DNA from: Planctomycetota bacterium
Lineage (GTDB): Bacteria > Planctomycetota > UBA1135 > UBA2386
Direction of reading: 5' to 3'
DNA length: 64,000 bases
Assembly (NCBI GenBank): GCA_016716265.1
Contig: JADJWQ010000001.1
Location: 2,480,001 to 2,544,000, forward strand
The notes beneath the pieces are model-generated. The model searched no databases and had not been told where the DNA came from. It worked only from the letters and a program-made list of their open reading frames with translations. The position numbers and the translations under genes are program-made. Numbering within the stretch: the stretch's first letter is position 1; each line of letters starts with the position of its first letter. Positions 40,738 through 50,152 of this stretch are shown one piece after another.

Positions 40738-40943
40738 TCGAGGACCGGGGCGGACGCCGACCGGTGGGTTGAGTGTCAGGACGTGAGGGGACCGGGTCAA
40801 GGGCGGAACGAGGTAGCTGGCGGGGGGCGCTGGGCGGCGTTGGGCTGAGTCGGGGAACGCATGGCTCGGCTCGGTGCGGGGCGACGGCGTTGACTCGGGG
40901 GCGTGATGGGTCGACTGTGCGCGGCCGTCCGCGGACTTGTCGC

Positions 40944-43091
40944 ATGGGTAGCTGTCTTCGAACGGGTTGGCTCGGGCTGGCGATCGCAGGGGTGCAGCTG
41001 GGGGCCGGAGCTCCGGTGTGGGCGCAGGATCGGCCGGCATTGGTGGCTCTGGCGGACGCTAGTCGGGACGCGCTGGCGCGGGGGGAGCGGGATGCGGCGG
41101 TGCTGGCGCTGTGGGACGCCGAGGCGCTGCTCGGTGAGCGCGCGGCGGGGGAGCGGGAGGCGGCGCAGGAAAGAGCCATTGCCGAACTGCGAGGGCTCGT
41201 CGATCCGCTGGCGACCGCCCGGCGGGAGCGGGACGTGGCGGCGGCGGCCGAGCTGACCGAGCTGGCACGGCTGTATCAACGGCGGCGGATGTGGCGGCGG
41301 GCGCTGGACCTCCTGCGCGAGGCGGGGCGACTCGATCCGGAGAGCGTGCAGAAGGCATTGCCGTACGCGGAGCGCAAGGCGGCGGAGGCCGTGACGGCAG
41401 CCGCGAGGGTGGCCGCAGGGGCAGGCGAGCGACGCGGGGCGGCGGGGGCACGGATTGCCGCCACGACCGGAGGGGGCGGGGCGGAGCTGCTGCCGGAGCT
41501 GCTGCCGGGCGCGGTGCTGCCACGGCTGACGACGCGCTACGTGTCGGCGGGGTGGAGCCTGGGGGCGAGCGAGGTGCGCTCGCCGCGGATCGAGGATGGC
41601 GAGTCGGCGCTGGCGATCGGGGCTTCGCCGGAGCACGGCGACGAGCGGATCGAGGTGGAGATCCTGATCGGCGACGTGCCGGGGAGCGCGGCGCTGATGT
41701 TCGGGGTGCGGGACGTCGAGGACTACTACCTGCTGCAGCTGACGCACAATGCGACCGTGAACGGGCGGGTCGGCTGGGTGTCGGTCGATCTGTATCGGTT
41801 CGCGGGGCAGGGCGGGGTGCTGCAAGCACTGACGTCGGCGGAGGTGCCTTCGAGCGGCGCGACGCGGAGCGATTGGGAGCGGATCGGCGCGGTCGTCGAC
41901 GGACGCATCGTGACGCTCGAGTTCGCGGGGCGGCCGGTGGGCCGCTGGGAGTGCCCGACGGTGCCACACGGGAGCGTCGGGCTCTACGTGTCCGGGAACA
42001 CGCCGAACCGCGAGCCGGTGGGGTTCCGGAGACTGACGATCGGGCCGCCGACCCCGCGCGTGCTGCAGTCGGCCGCCGCCGAGCAGGCGGCGTCCGCGGA
42101 TGCGGCTGCCGTCGCGGCGTGGCGCGCGGAGCTCGCCGCGGCGACCGCGGGGGCCGAGGCGGCCGACGCCGACCGGGAGGGAGCGCTGCGGCAGATCGAG
42201 GCGCTCCGGCGGACGATTTTCGCGCGGATCCCGGAGCGCGCGTCTCGCGACCTGCTGCGGGCCGAGTGCGATGCGGCGCTCGATCGCGTCGATCCCGTGC
42301 ACGCGGCGGCCGCACGAACGATGCGCGGGCTCGCCGGTTCGCTGGTGGATTTGGCGGCGCGCTACCGCGAGGCCGGGCTCCCGCTGGCGGCGGCACGCCT
42401 GCTCGATCGCGCCGCGGCCCACGACGAGTCGGCGACGGACGCGGAACGGCGTGCGCTGCAGCCGGCGATCGACGCGGTCGCCGCGGCTCGCAGGGAGGCG
42501 GAGCTCGCCGCCAGCGCTCTCGACAATCGGCTGCTCAACGAGTGGTTCCGCGGCGCCGACCAGCACTTCGGACCTCCCGGGTGGATCGTGGATCGGCAGG
42601 GGGCGACGTCCCCGCGGCTCGACCGCGAATTCGCCCTGCTGATCGGCCGCGTCGATCCCGCGCTGCCGGCGACCGCCCGCCTGCAGGTCGCGCTCGGTCC
42701 GGCGGCGGACGGCCAGGTCGCCGGTGGGCTGGCGTTCGGCGTGCGCGGCGAGAACGCGTTCACCATCGCGATCGTGAACCGCGTCGACGAGCGGGTGACC
42801 GTCACCGTCGCGGAATGCCGCGGCGCGACCTTCCGCCAATTGGGCCGCGTGACCGCGACGCCCCGCCTCGCGCCGGGCGAGAGCCTCGACGTCCTGCCAT
42901 TGGAGCTCGACATCACGGCGACGAGGATCCGCGCCGCGGTCACGCTGCCCGACGGACCGGAGGTCGTCTACGAGGGCGGCGACGTGCCGATCGGGGGTCG
43001 GCTCGGGTTGTTCGCCGAGATCCGCGCGCCGGGCGAGGCCGTGGTCCGGCTGTCGGGCTTCGGGTTCGATACCCACGGCGACGATCGCTGA
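40944..43091 (+). CDS. Exported protein with two LamG-like domains and helical segments
   Basis: A 715-residue protein. The ATG at 40944 starts a signal peptide (LGLAIAGVQLGAGAPVWAQ); the frame upstream is not protein-like. A helical, TPR-like N-terminal part (to about residue 170) is followed by a concanavalin/LamG-like jelly roll (about 180-375: IEVEILIGDVPGSAALMFGV, YYLLQLTHN, GSVGLYVSGNTPN). A coiled-coil-like linker and a second, similar jelly roll (about 530-710: GLAFGVRGENAFTIAIVN, GGRLGLFAEIRAPGEAVVRL) follow. Such domains occur in planctomycete sugar-binding or DUF1080-like proteins. No catalytic site is seen. It is a core-type gene at high GC, just outside the tRNA border. Confidence 0.75.
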   Translation: MGSCLRTGWLGLAIAGVQLGAGAPVWAQDRPALVALADASRDALARGERDAAVLALWDAEALLGERAAGEREAAQERAIAELRGLVDPLATARRERDVAAAAELTELARLYQRRRMWRRALDLLREAGRLDPESVQKALPYAERKAAEAVTAAARVAAGAGERRGAAGARIAATTGGGGAELLPELLPGAVLPRLTTRYVSAGWSLGASEVRSPRIEDGESALAIGASPEHGDERIEVEILIGDVPGSAALMFGVRDVEDYYLLQLTHNATVNGRVGWVSVDLYRFAGQGGVLQALTSAEVPSSGATRSDWERIGAVVDGRIVTLEFAGRPVGRWECPTVPHGSVGLYVSGNTPNREPVGFRRLTIGPPTPRVLQSAAAEQAASADAAAVAAWRAELAAATAGAEAADADREGALRQIEALRRTIFARIPERASRDLLRAECDAALDRVDPVHAAAARTMRGLAGSLVDLAARYREAGLPLAAARLLDRAAAHDESATDAERRALQPAIDAVAAARREAELAASALDNRLLNEWFRGADQHFGPPGWIVDRQGATSPRLDREFALLIGRVDPALPATARLQVALGPAADGQVAGGLAFGVRGENAFTIAIVNRVDERVTVTVAECRGATFRQLGRVTATPRLAPGESLDVLPLELDITATRIRAAVTLPDGPEVVYEGGDVPIGGRLGLFAEIRAPGEAVVRLSGFGFDTHGDDR

Positions 43092-43118
43092 CGCCGCGGA
43101 TCCGTCCCGCCGGTGCGC

Positions 43119-43919
43119 TCAGGTGGCGAACCGCAAGAAGCGCATCACCTCGAACATCGACGCGGCACGCAGCCGGACCGTGGTCGGGTCGGCCAGCTCC
43201 GCACCGGGATACCACGACTTCCGGTAGGCGAGCGTCTGGTCCTTGTAGCTCACCTCGAGCAGCGGCGCGCTCGGCGGTGTGACGAGACACGCGGTCGGCT
43301 CGACCTGGAGCGACTCGCGGACGCCGTCGCGGATTCCGGCCAGCACGCGCTCGGGATGCTCGGACAGCGTCGACGCGCCGATACCCGTGGTCGTCGCGAC
43401 CGTGCAGATGCCGGGCGCGAACGCGCGCGCATCGGCGCACAATGCCGCATCGCCGGACACGAACACGACCGGCACGCCGAGCGCCGCAGCGGCCAGCGCG
43501 TGCAATCGGAACTCGGACGCCCGCACGCCGTCGACCCGCACCTCGCGGAAGGTCTGCGACGACAGCGTGTGCGCCAGCGGATTGCCGCCGTTGGCCGCCG
43601 CGTCGTGCCAGCCGACCAGCACGACCGCGTCGAAGCTGTCGTCGAGCTCCTGCAGCATGGCCAGCGGGTGGCCGCTCCAGCCGCGCAGCAGCCGCGCCGG
43701 CGCCGGCAGGTCGTCGGGCAGCAGGTTGCGCCCCGTCGCGTGGGCGTCCTTCACCACCAGCTCCACGGCGCCGGCCGCGAGCGCGCCCTCGCAGGCCGCG
43801 CGGGCCTCGGCGGCCATCCGGTCCCGGAACGGCGGGTAGTCCGCGTGCTCCCGGCGCGCTTCCTCCCAGGCCGTGATGCCGGTCACGCCCTCGATGTCGA
43901 CGCTGATGTAGACCTTCAT
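43119..43919 (-). CDS. M55 family D-aminopeptidase (DppA-like)
   Basis: A 266-residue protein beginning KVYISVDIEGVTGI, the M55 signature with zinc ligands Asp8 and Glu10. Further motifs are VVKDAHATGRNLLPDDLP, VVLVGWHDAAANGGNPLAHT and VVFVSGDAALCADA, matching the decameric zinc aminopeptidases that release D-alanine from short peptides. It probably recycles peptidoglycan-type D-amino-acid peptides in the cytoplasm, since no signal peptide is present. The ATG at 43919 is fixed by the conserved N terminus. It is convergent with the LamG-like gene, 27 bases apart. Confidence 0.9.
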   Translation of the reverse strand: MKVYISVDIEGVTGITAWEEARREHADYPPFRDRMAAEARAACEGALAAGAVELVVKDAHATGRNLLPDDLPAPARLLRGWSGHPLAMLQELDDSFDAVVLVGWHDAAANGGNPLAHTLSSQTFREVRVDGVRASEFRLHALAAAALGVPVVFVSGDAALCADARAFAPGICTVATTTGIGASTLSEHPERVLAGIRDGVRESLQVEPTACLVTPPSAPLLEVSYKDQTLAYRKSWYPGAELADPTTVRLRAASMFEVMRFLRFAT

Positions 43920-44001
43920 GCCGCTCAGCATCGCATCCGCGCGACCAGGACGCACGCGGGCGGGTCCCCGCGCCGCGCGGATCGCGCGGCGCGGGTGGGG
44001 G

Positions 44002-47000
44002 TCAGTTACCGAACGTCGCGTAGACGCCGTTCGTCGTGCTCGCGCCGAGCGGGCCTGCCGTCGGGCCGACGATCGCCTGGAACGCGACCGTCAAGTCGAC
44101 GAGCGCCGGCAGGTTGGGCACCGGCAGCGACTGCGTCCAGGTGCCATTGACCGTCGGCGTCGCGGCCGGGACGACGCTGAACGCGCTGACGTAGAACAGG
44201 TGCCCGATGGCCGGGTACTCGCGCAGCGCGAGGCCGAACAGCAGGAACGCGCTCGTGCCCGGCTCGGCATTCGAGCCGCTGAACACGATGCTGCCGCCGA
44301 GGACCGGCGCCGTCGCGGTCAGCGCCGGAACCAGCGTCCCGCCGGTGCCCTGGCCGACCGGCTTGCTGAACGCGCCGATGTCCATGACCCAGACCTCGGT
44401 CCCGTGCACGCCGTCGTCGGCGGTCACGAAGAAGCGGCCGTGGGAGACGACCTGGTGGAAGATCGCGGAGCCGCCGCTCGCCGGGTCGAAGTCGTACGAC
44501 AGGCCGGTGCCGGCGGCAGTGCCGTCGGTCTCGAACATCTCGTCGCCGTGCACGATGTCCTCGGCGCGGAACACCACCCGGTCGTCGCCGATCACGAACC
44601 AGCGATAGGGATTCGAGCTCTCGGGTCCGGTGCGCAGGTCGCCGAGCATCGTCGTGCCCGCCGCCGTTCCGTTCGACACCCACGGCTCCACGCCATGGCT
44701 GCCGTCGTTGGCACCGAACAGCAGGCCGACCGGCGTCGAGGCGAGGTTGCTCGGCCGGCCACCGTCGACGCCCGGCCAGAGGTCGACGACCTGCGTCGTG
44801 CCGGACGTGGTGCCGTCCGTCGACCACAGCTCGGCGCCGCTCACGCCGTCGTCGGCCACGAAGTAGAGGCGGCCGGCGTGGACGACCAGCTCGCTCGGAT
44901 TGCTGCCGGCGCCCGCGTTGATGTCCTTGACCATCGCGGTGCCGAGCACCGTGCCGTCGGTCGACCACAGCTCGGTGCCGTTCGTGCCGTCGTCGGCGCG
45001 GAAGTAGATCCGGTTCCGGAACACCGTGAGGCCGGTCGGATTCGAGCGGCCGGCGCCCGGGTTGATGTCGGTGACCCGCGTCGTGCCGGCTGCGCTGCCG
45101 TTCGTCGTCCAGATCTCGTTGCCATTGACGCCGTCGTCGGCGACGAAGAACACGCGGCCGTTCAGCGACACGAACTCGGCCGGCGACGAGCTGCCGGTGC
45201 CGGTGCGGATGTCCGCCACGAGAACGGTGCCCGCGGCCGTGCCGTCGGACTTCCAGAGCTCGACGCCGGTGGTGCCGTCGTTGGCGCGGAAGTAGAGCGT
45301 CGTGCCGGACGCGAACAGGTTGGTCGGCGTCGAGCCGGTCGTGCCCGGCCGAATGTCGGCGACGAGCGTGGTGCCGGCGGACGTACCGTTCGTGACCCAC
45401 AGCTCCGTGCCGGTCGCGGCGTCAGCGGCGCGGAAGAACACGCGGCCACCCATCAGGGTGAGCTCGTTCGGCGAGCTGCTCGCGCTGCCCGGATTGACGT
45501 CCAGGACCATCGAGGTGTTGGCGGTGGTGCCGCCGGTGACCCACAGCTCGGTGCCGTTGACGCCGTCGCTCGCGGCGAAATACATCCGCCCGTCGAGCCC
45601 ATCGAGGAACGAGTACGGTGAGGACGAGTTCGTCGCGCCCGGCAAGGGGTGCATGAGATCGGCGAGCATCATCGTGCCGGCCGCGGTGCCATCAGTGATC
45701 CACGGCTCCGTCAGCAGGTTCGGATCGCGCGCGCGGAAGTAGACCGCGAACGGGCCGGCCCGGTAGAACTCCGTCGGCGACGAGCTCCCGCTGCCCGGAT
45801 CGATATCGAGCAGCAGGGCCGTGTTGGCGGCGGTGCCGTCGGTGTACCAGAGCTCGGTGCCGGTCGTGCCGTCATTGACGGCGAAGACCCAGCCATTGCC
45901 GACCGGCGTGAACTTCGCCGGGCTCGACGACGCGCTCCCGGAGCGGATGTCGACGACCAGCTGCGTCCCGGCCTGCGTGCCGTCGGTCTCCCATAGCTCG
46001 ACTCCGGTCGCGCCGTCGTTGGCCGTGAAGTAGAGGCGCGTCGTGCCGGCGAACAGCTCGCTCGGCGAGGCGCTCGCCGAGCCCGGGTTGATGTCGGCCA
46101 CCAGGGCCGTGTTGTTCGACGTGCCGTCGGTCACCCACAGCTCGGTACCGCTCGTGCCGTCGTTGGCCGTGAAGTACACGAGGCCGTTCCAGGCCGTGAA
46201 GCGGAGGGCGAACGACGCGCTGGTGCCCGGCCGGATGTCGCGGATCTGGGTCGTGTTGATGCCGTCGGTCACCCACGGCTCGACGCCCGTCGCACCGTCG
46301 TCGGCCCGGAAGAACAGCTGGTTGCCGGTGGCGAGGAACGCGTTCGGCGACGAGCTCGCCGCGCCCGGGTTGATGTCCGCGACCTCGACCGTGCTGCCCG
46401 CCGTTCCGTACGAGCGCCACAGCTCGGTGCCGTTCGTGCCGGTCGCCGGGAAGAACAGCGCCCCGTTGAGCACCGCCCAGCCCCCGGTGCCCGACAGCCC
46501 GTCGCCCGCCGGGTTGATGTCGACCACCATGTAGGTGCCGGCGACCGTGCCGTCCGAACGCCACAGCTCGCGGCCGTTCACGCCGTCGTCCGCATTGAAG
46601 TAGAGGACGCCGTTGTTGACGACCAGCTCGCGCGGCTGCGACGACGCGAAGCCCGGCTGGATGTCGAGGAACAGGCCGGTGCCCGCGGCCGTGCCGTCCG
46701 TCACGAACAGCTCGGTGCCGTGCGTGCGGTCGCGCGCGATGAAGTAGACGCGGCCGTTGAACTCGGCCATGCCGTTCGGCGACGAGCTGTCGGCGCCGGG
46801 CACGATGTCCTTCAGCAGGCCGGTGCCGGCCTGCGTGCCGTCGGTCACGAACAGCTCGCTGCCGTGGGCGTCGTCGGTGGCGCGGAACAGCGTCAGGCTG
46901 CCGAACCGCAGCCACTCGTTCGGATCCGAGCCGAAGTTGCCGCGCGGCACCGAGTTGATGTCGGAGAGGAGCGTGGGGGACTGCGCCGGGAGGGCGAGCG

Positions 47001-47043
47001 CGAGGGCTGCGCCGGCCAGCGCAGAGCGGATCGCTGCGTGCAT
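44002..47043 (-). CDS. Secreted ELWxTDGT-repeat protein (about 17 repeats)
   Basis: A 1013-residue protein with a signal peptide (LAGAALALALPAQ). From about residue 40 to 890 it is built of repeats of about 46-50 residues with the pattern ELWVTDGTxAGT...VxDIxPGxxSSSP. I count about 17, with variants ELFVTDGT, ELWRSDGT, EPWVTDGI and ELWSTNGT-like forms. These repeats form beta-propeller-like blades. The last about 100 residues are the shared module (SAFLLFGLALREYP, WTQSLPVPNLPALVDLTVAF). It is likely a surface or matrix protein. A TTCCTGAAAC promoter-like element lies 82 bases upstream. The ATG at 47043 was chosen because it directly precedes the signal peptide. Confidence 0.88.
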   Translation of the reverse strand: MHAAIRSALAGAALALALPAQSPTLLSDINSVPRGNFGSDPNEWLRFGSLTLFRATDDAHGSELFVTDGTQAGTGLLKDIVPGADSSSPNGMAEFNGRVYFIARDRTHGTELFVTDGTAAGTGLFLDIQPGFASSQPRELVVNNGVLYFNADDGVNGRELWRSDGTVAGTYMVVDINPAGDGLSGTGGWAVLNGALFFPATGTNGTELWRSYGTAGSTVEVADINPGAASSSPNAFLATGNQLFFRADDGATGVEPWVTDGINTTQIRDIRPGTSASFALRFTAWNGLVYFTANDGTSGTELWVTDGTSNNTALVADINPGSASASPSELFAGTTRLYFTANDGATGVELWETDGTQAGTQLVVDIRSGSASSSPAKFTPVGNGWVFAVNDGTTGTELWYTDGTAANTALLLDIDPGSGSSSPTEFYRAGPFAVYFRARDPNLLTEPWITDGTAAGTMMLADLMHPLPGATNSSSPYSFLDGLDGRMYFAASDGVNGTELWVTGGTTANTSMVLDVNPGSASSSPNELTLMGGRVFFRAADAATGTELWVTNGTSAGTTLVADIRPGTTGSTPTNLFASGTTLYFRANDGTTGVELWKSDGTAAGTVLVADIRTGTGSSSPAEFVSLNGRVFFVADDGVNGNEIWTTNGSAAGTTRVTDINPGAGRSNPTGLTVFRNRIYFRADDGTNGTELWSTDGTVLGTAMVKDINAGAGSNPSELVVHAGRLYFVADDGVSGAELWSTDGTTSGTTQVVDLWPGVDGGRPSNLASTPVGLLFGANDGSHGVEPWVSNGTAAGTTMLGDLRTGPESSNPYRWFVIGDDRVVFRAEDIVHGDEMFETDGTAAGTGLSYDFDPASGGSAIFHQVVSHGRFFVTADDGVHGTEVWVMDIGAFSKPVGQGTGGTLVPALTATAPVLGGSIVFSGSNAEPGTSAFLLFGLALREYPAIGHLFYVSAFSVVPAATPTVNGTWTQSLPVPNLPALVDLTVAFQAIVGPTAGPLGASTTNGVYATFGN

Positions 47044-47104
47044 GAGCGTGGAGAGAATCGGGAGGGAAGCGACCCCGCGGGACGCGCTGGGGTGTGCCAC
47101 GCAT

Positions 47105-47134
47105 GAGCCGCGGCCCCCCGCCACGTTTCAGGAA
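47105..47134 (-). promoter_or_regulatory. Possible ECF-type promoter (TTCCTGAAAC) of the ELWxTDGT gene
   Basis: TTCCTGAAAC (47134-47125, minus strand) with GCTC 16 bases later. It is the same decamer, at nearly the same distance from the start codon (82 against 80), as at 25.08 kb. Both target genes encode proteins with the shared C-terminal module. Confidence 0.35.
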
Positions 47135-47203
47135 TTCGTGGCTCGCCCACCGGGCGTCCGCTGCCCCCCACCCGACCCGACGCGCGGTCGACCGCGGCCG
47201 GGC

Positions 47204-48964
47204 TCAGCGCCGACCCGACGGCGCCTCCGGGGCCGCGCTCGTTCCGGTCGGAGGCACTCCGAACACCTGCAGCTCGCGGATCGTCGGGCCGTCGCTCGCC
47301 TCGAGGACGCGCAGCCGGACCTGGCGGGCGACCACCGGCTCCAGCTCGATGACCAGCGCCGGGCCCACGCCGTCACCGCGGTGGACGGCGCGCCACGCCG
47401 CGCCGTCGTCGCTGACCTCGAGCTCGAAGCGGCGGATCCGCACGTACGGCTCGGCCTCGTCCACCACGACGCGCGCGACGCGGCGCGGTGCACCGAGGTC
47501 GACGGCGAGCCAGGCGGCGCTCGTGCCCGCGTCGGTCGCCCACCGCGTGTCGGGATCGTCGTCGAACGCGCGCTGCGGACCGAACTGCTCGAGCCCCTGG
47601 AACGTGTTCGACGCCCGGGCGGCGCACCCGAAGGCGAGCGAGCCCGACGGCTCGGCGGGCACCGGCACCGGCGTCAACCCGAACGCGTCGGTGTCGAGCG
47701 TCAGGACCACGTAGCTGCCCGGAGGCGTCCGACACGCGTCCGGTAGCGCGATCCGGAGACTGTCGTCGCCGACCTCGAAGTCCACCGACCCGCCATCGAC
47801 GTCAGCAGCGCCGAGCACCCGCGCCGGCAGTGCCGGCAGCCGGAGCTGCGCGGTCGTGGGATCGAGCACGAACACGAACACGCGCGGCCCTGCACAGGTC
47901 GTTGCGCCATAGCGGCCGGGCAGGAACGGCCCGCCGCGGGTCCCGTAGATGCCCGCCGCATGGCGAGCGACCCAGGTGCCGAGCTCCCGGAGGCGCTCGA
48001 CCTGGCGCGGCTCGATCCGACCGTCGGGCAGCGGCCCGACGTTCAACAGCAGGTTGCCGTCGCCGCCGATCGTGCGCACCAGGACACCGACGCACTCGTC
48101 GAGCGACTTCATCGTGTCGTCCGGCTTCCACGACCATTGACGACACAACGTCATGCAGGTCTCCCAGGCCCGGTCACGCTGGAACGTGCCGACCCGCTGC
48201 TCGGGCGTGTCGTAGTCGCCGACCGCCCGCTGCCCCGGGAACGCCCCGGTCCGGCCCTCGCCCGTGTACGCGCGGTTGTTCACGACGATGTCCGGCTGCA
48301 GCTCGCGCAGCATGTCGACGACCGGTATGCCGTCGTCCGGCCCGAACTCGCGCGGCATGTCGAACCACATCGTCAGCAGCGGCCCGTAGCCCACGACCAG
48401 CTCGCGAACCTGCGCGCGCAGGTAGTCGGCGTAACGCTCGGGGCGCGCGCCGGGCTTGTCGGTGCGGCCGTGCGGACTGCCCTTCGGGTAGTCCGGATGG
48501 TGCCAGTCGGGCACCGAGTAGTAGGTGCCGAACTCGAGCCCGCCGCGGCGGCACGCCGAGGCGAGCTCGCCGACCACGTCGCGGCCGAACGGCGTGCTCG
48601 CGATGTCGAAGTCGGTCTGCGCGGAGGGCCACATGCAGAAGCCGTCGTGGTGCTTCGTCGTGAGCACGACGTAGCGCATCCCGGCGTCCCGCGCCGCCGC
48701 GACCCACGCGTCAGCATCGAACTCGACCGGATCGAAGCGTTCGTGGAGTCGGTCGTACTCGTCGATCGGCGTCGGTGCGCCGCGCGACCAACCGATCTCG
48801 CGACCGGTCAGCGCGACCGGCCCCCAGTGGACGAACATGCCGAAGCGCAGGCTCCGCCAATGCTCGAGGGCGGCCGGATCGACGGGCCGCTGCGCGCGTG
48901 CGGCGCCAGCGAGCGCCACACCGAGCATCGCGGCGAGAGCGAGAGTGCGACGGGAAGACGTCAT
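47204..48964 (-). CDS. Secreted alpha-L-fucosidase (GH29) with F5/8-type C-terminal domain
   Basis: A 586-residue protein with a signal peptide (ALAAMLGVALAGAARAQ). The GH29 barrel (about residues 28-345) has FGMFVHWG (41-48), KHHDGF (104-109), FGTYYSVPDWHHPDYP, and the nucleophile position Asp202 in LLTMWFDMP. A small beta domain follows, then a coagulation factor 5/8-type (CBM32-like) module at about 440-570 (ARASNTFQG, DDDPDTRWATDAGTSAAWLA, VDLGAPRRVARVVV). GH29 enzymes release terminal L-fucose from glycans. With the sialidase at 12-14 kb it suggests feeding on fucose- and sialic-acid-capped glycans. Confidence 0.92.
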   Translation of the reverse strand: MTSSRRTLALAAMLGVALAGAARAQRPVDPAALEHWRSLRFGMFVHWGPVALTGREIGWSRGAPTPIDEYDRLHERFDPVEFDADAWVAAARDAGMRYVVLTTKHHDGFCMWPSAQTDFDIASTPFGRDVVGELASACRRGGLEFGTYYSVPDWHHPDYPKGSPHGRTDKPGARPERYADYLRAQVRELVVGYGPLLTMWFDMPREFGPDDGIPVVDMLRELQPDIVVNNRAYTGEGRTGAFPGQRAVGDYDTPEQRVGTFQRDRAWETCMTLCRQWSWKPDDTMKSLDECVGVLVRTIGGDGNLLLNVGPLPDGRIEPRQVERLRELGTWVARHAAGIYGTRGGPFLPGRYGATTCAGPRVFVFVLDPTTAQLRLPALPARVLGAADVDGGSVDFEVGDDSLRIALPDACRTPPGSYVVLTLDTDAFGLTPVPVPAEPSGSLAFGCAARASNTFQGLEQFGPQRAFDDDPDTRWATDAGTSAAWLAVDLGAPRRVARVVVDEAEPYVRIRRFELEVSDDGAAWRAVHRGDGVGPALVIELEPVVARQVRLRVLEASDGPTIRELQVFGVPPTGTSAAPEAPSGRR

Positions 48965-49106
48965 GGTGACAGCCCCGGGATCGAGCAGAGCGGGTCACAC
49001 CGATCGTCCGCAGCGTTCGCGGCGCCCGCCACAGGGACGTTCCCCAGGCCGGCTCCCCGCCCGCGGGGGCGGCGCAATTCCGGGCGGACCGCGCCGTTGC
49101 GCGGCC

Positions 49107-50135
49107 ATGGCTCCGAGTGCCTCGCTCTCCTCGCCGACGCCCGTCGACCGCCTCGACAGCCTGGTCGGCGCCAGCCCGCTGCTGGAGATCCGCTACCGAC
49201 TCGACGGTCGGCCGCGGTGTCTGCACGCGAAGTACGAGTCCATGAACATGACGGGCTCGGTCAAGGACCGCATGGCGGCGCACATCCTGCGCAGAGCCTA
49301 CCAGCGCGGGGAGCTGCGAGCCGGCGACACCATCGTCGAGTGCAGCAGCGGCAACACGGGCATCGCGTTCGCGGCGCTCGGCCGCGCGCTCGGGCACCCG
49401 GTGCGGATCTACATGCCGGACTGGATGAGCAAGGAGCGGACCGAGCTGATCCGCTCGTTCGGCGCCGAGGTCGTGCCGGTCTCCCGCGAGCAGGGCGGCT
49501 TCGTCGGCGGTGTGCGGATGGCGGCCGAGGAGGGCGAGCGCCACGACCACGTGTTCCTGCCCCGGCAGTTCGACAACCCCGACAACATCGAGGCACACGA
49601 GCTGACGACCGGCCCGGAGATCGTGCGCCAGCTCGAGCAGTTCGGGAAGCGGCCGGACGCGTTCGTCGCGGGCGTGGGCACCGGCGGCACGGTGATGGGC
49701 GTCGGCCGCCACCTGCGGTCCGTCCTGCCCGACTGCCGCGTGCATCCGCTCGAGCCCTCGAACTCGCCCACGCTGCGCGTCGGCCACCGGGTCGGCCACC
49801 ACCGTATCCAGGGCATCTCCGACGAGTTCGTGCCGGCGATCCTCGATCTGGCACACCTCGACGCACTGATCGACGTCGACGACGGCGACGCCATCTGCAT
49901 GGCGCAATGTCTCGCCCGGCGACTCGGCCTGGCGGTCGGCATCTCGTCGGGAGCCAATTTCCTCGGCGCCGTCAAGGTGGCCGCGGAGCACGACGACGAC
50001 GACCCGTGCGTCGTGACGGTGTTCTGCGATTCGAACAAGAAGTACCTGTCGACGGACCTCTGCCGCTGCGAGCCGGTGCGCGACGATCATTGGACGCCGC
50101 GCGTCGAGCTGGAGTCCTTCCGCGCAGTGCGGTGA
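49107..50135 (+). CDS. PLP-dependent cysteine-synthase-family enzyme
   Basis: A 342-residue fold-type II PLP protein. The PLP lysine is Lys53 in NMTGSVKDR, the substrate loop ECSSGNTGIAFA, and the phosphate-binding glycine loop GVGTGGTVMGVGRHL. ISDEFVP and SSGANFLGA also match the cysteine synthase/cystathionine beta-synthase group. The likely reaction is beta-replacement on an activated serine; the exact donor is open. The tail carries CRCEP, a possible metal or redox site. Divergent from the fucosidase gene. The ATG at 49107 starts just before the conserved N terminus. Confidence 0.88.
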   Translation: MAPSASLSSPTPVDRLDSLVGASPLLEIRYRLDGRPRCLHAKYESMNMTGSVKDRMAAHILRRAYQRGELRAGDTIVECSSGNTGIAFAALGRALGHPVRIYMPDWMSKERTELIRSFGAEVVPVSREQGGFVGGVRMAAEEGERHDHVFLPRQFDNPDNIEAHELTTGPEIVRQLEQFGKRPDAFVAGVGTGGTVMGVGRHLRSVLPDCRVHPLEPSNSPTLRVGHRVGHHRIQGISDEFVPAILDLAHLDALIDVDDGDAICMAQCLARRLGLAVGISSGANFLGAVKVAAEHDDDDPCVVTVFCDSNKKYLSTDLCRCEPVRDDHWTPRVELESFRAVR

Positions 50136-50152
50136 CTGCGGCGGCCCGGCGC

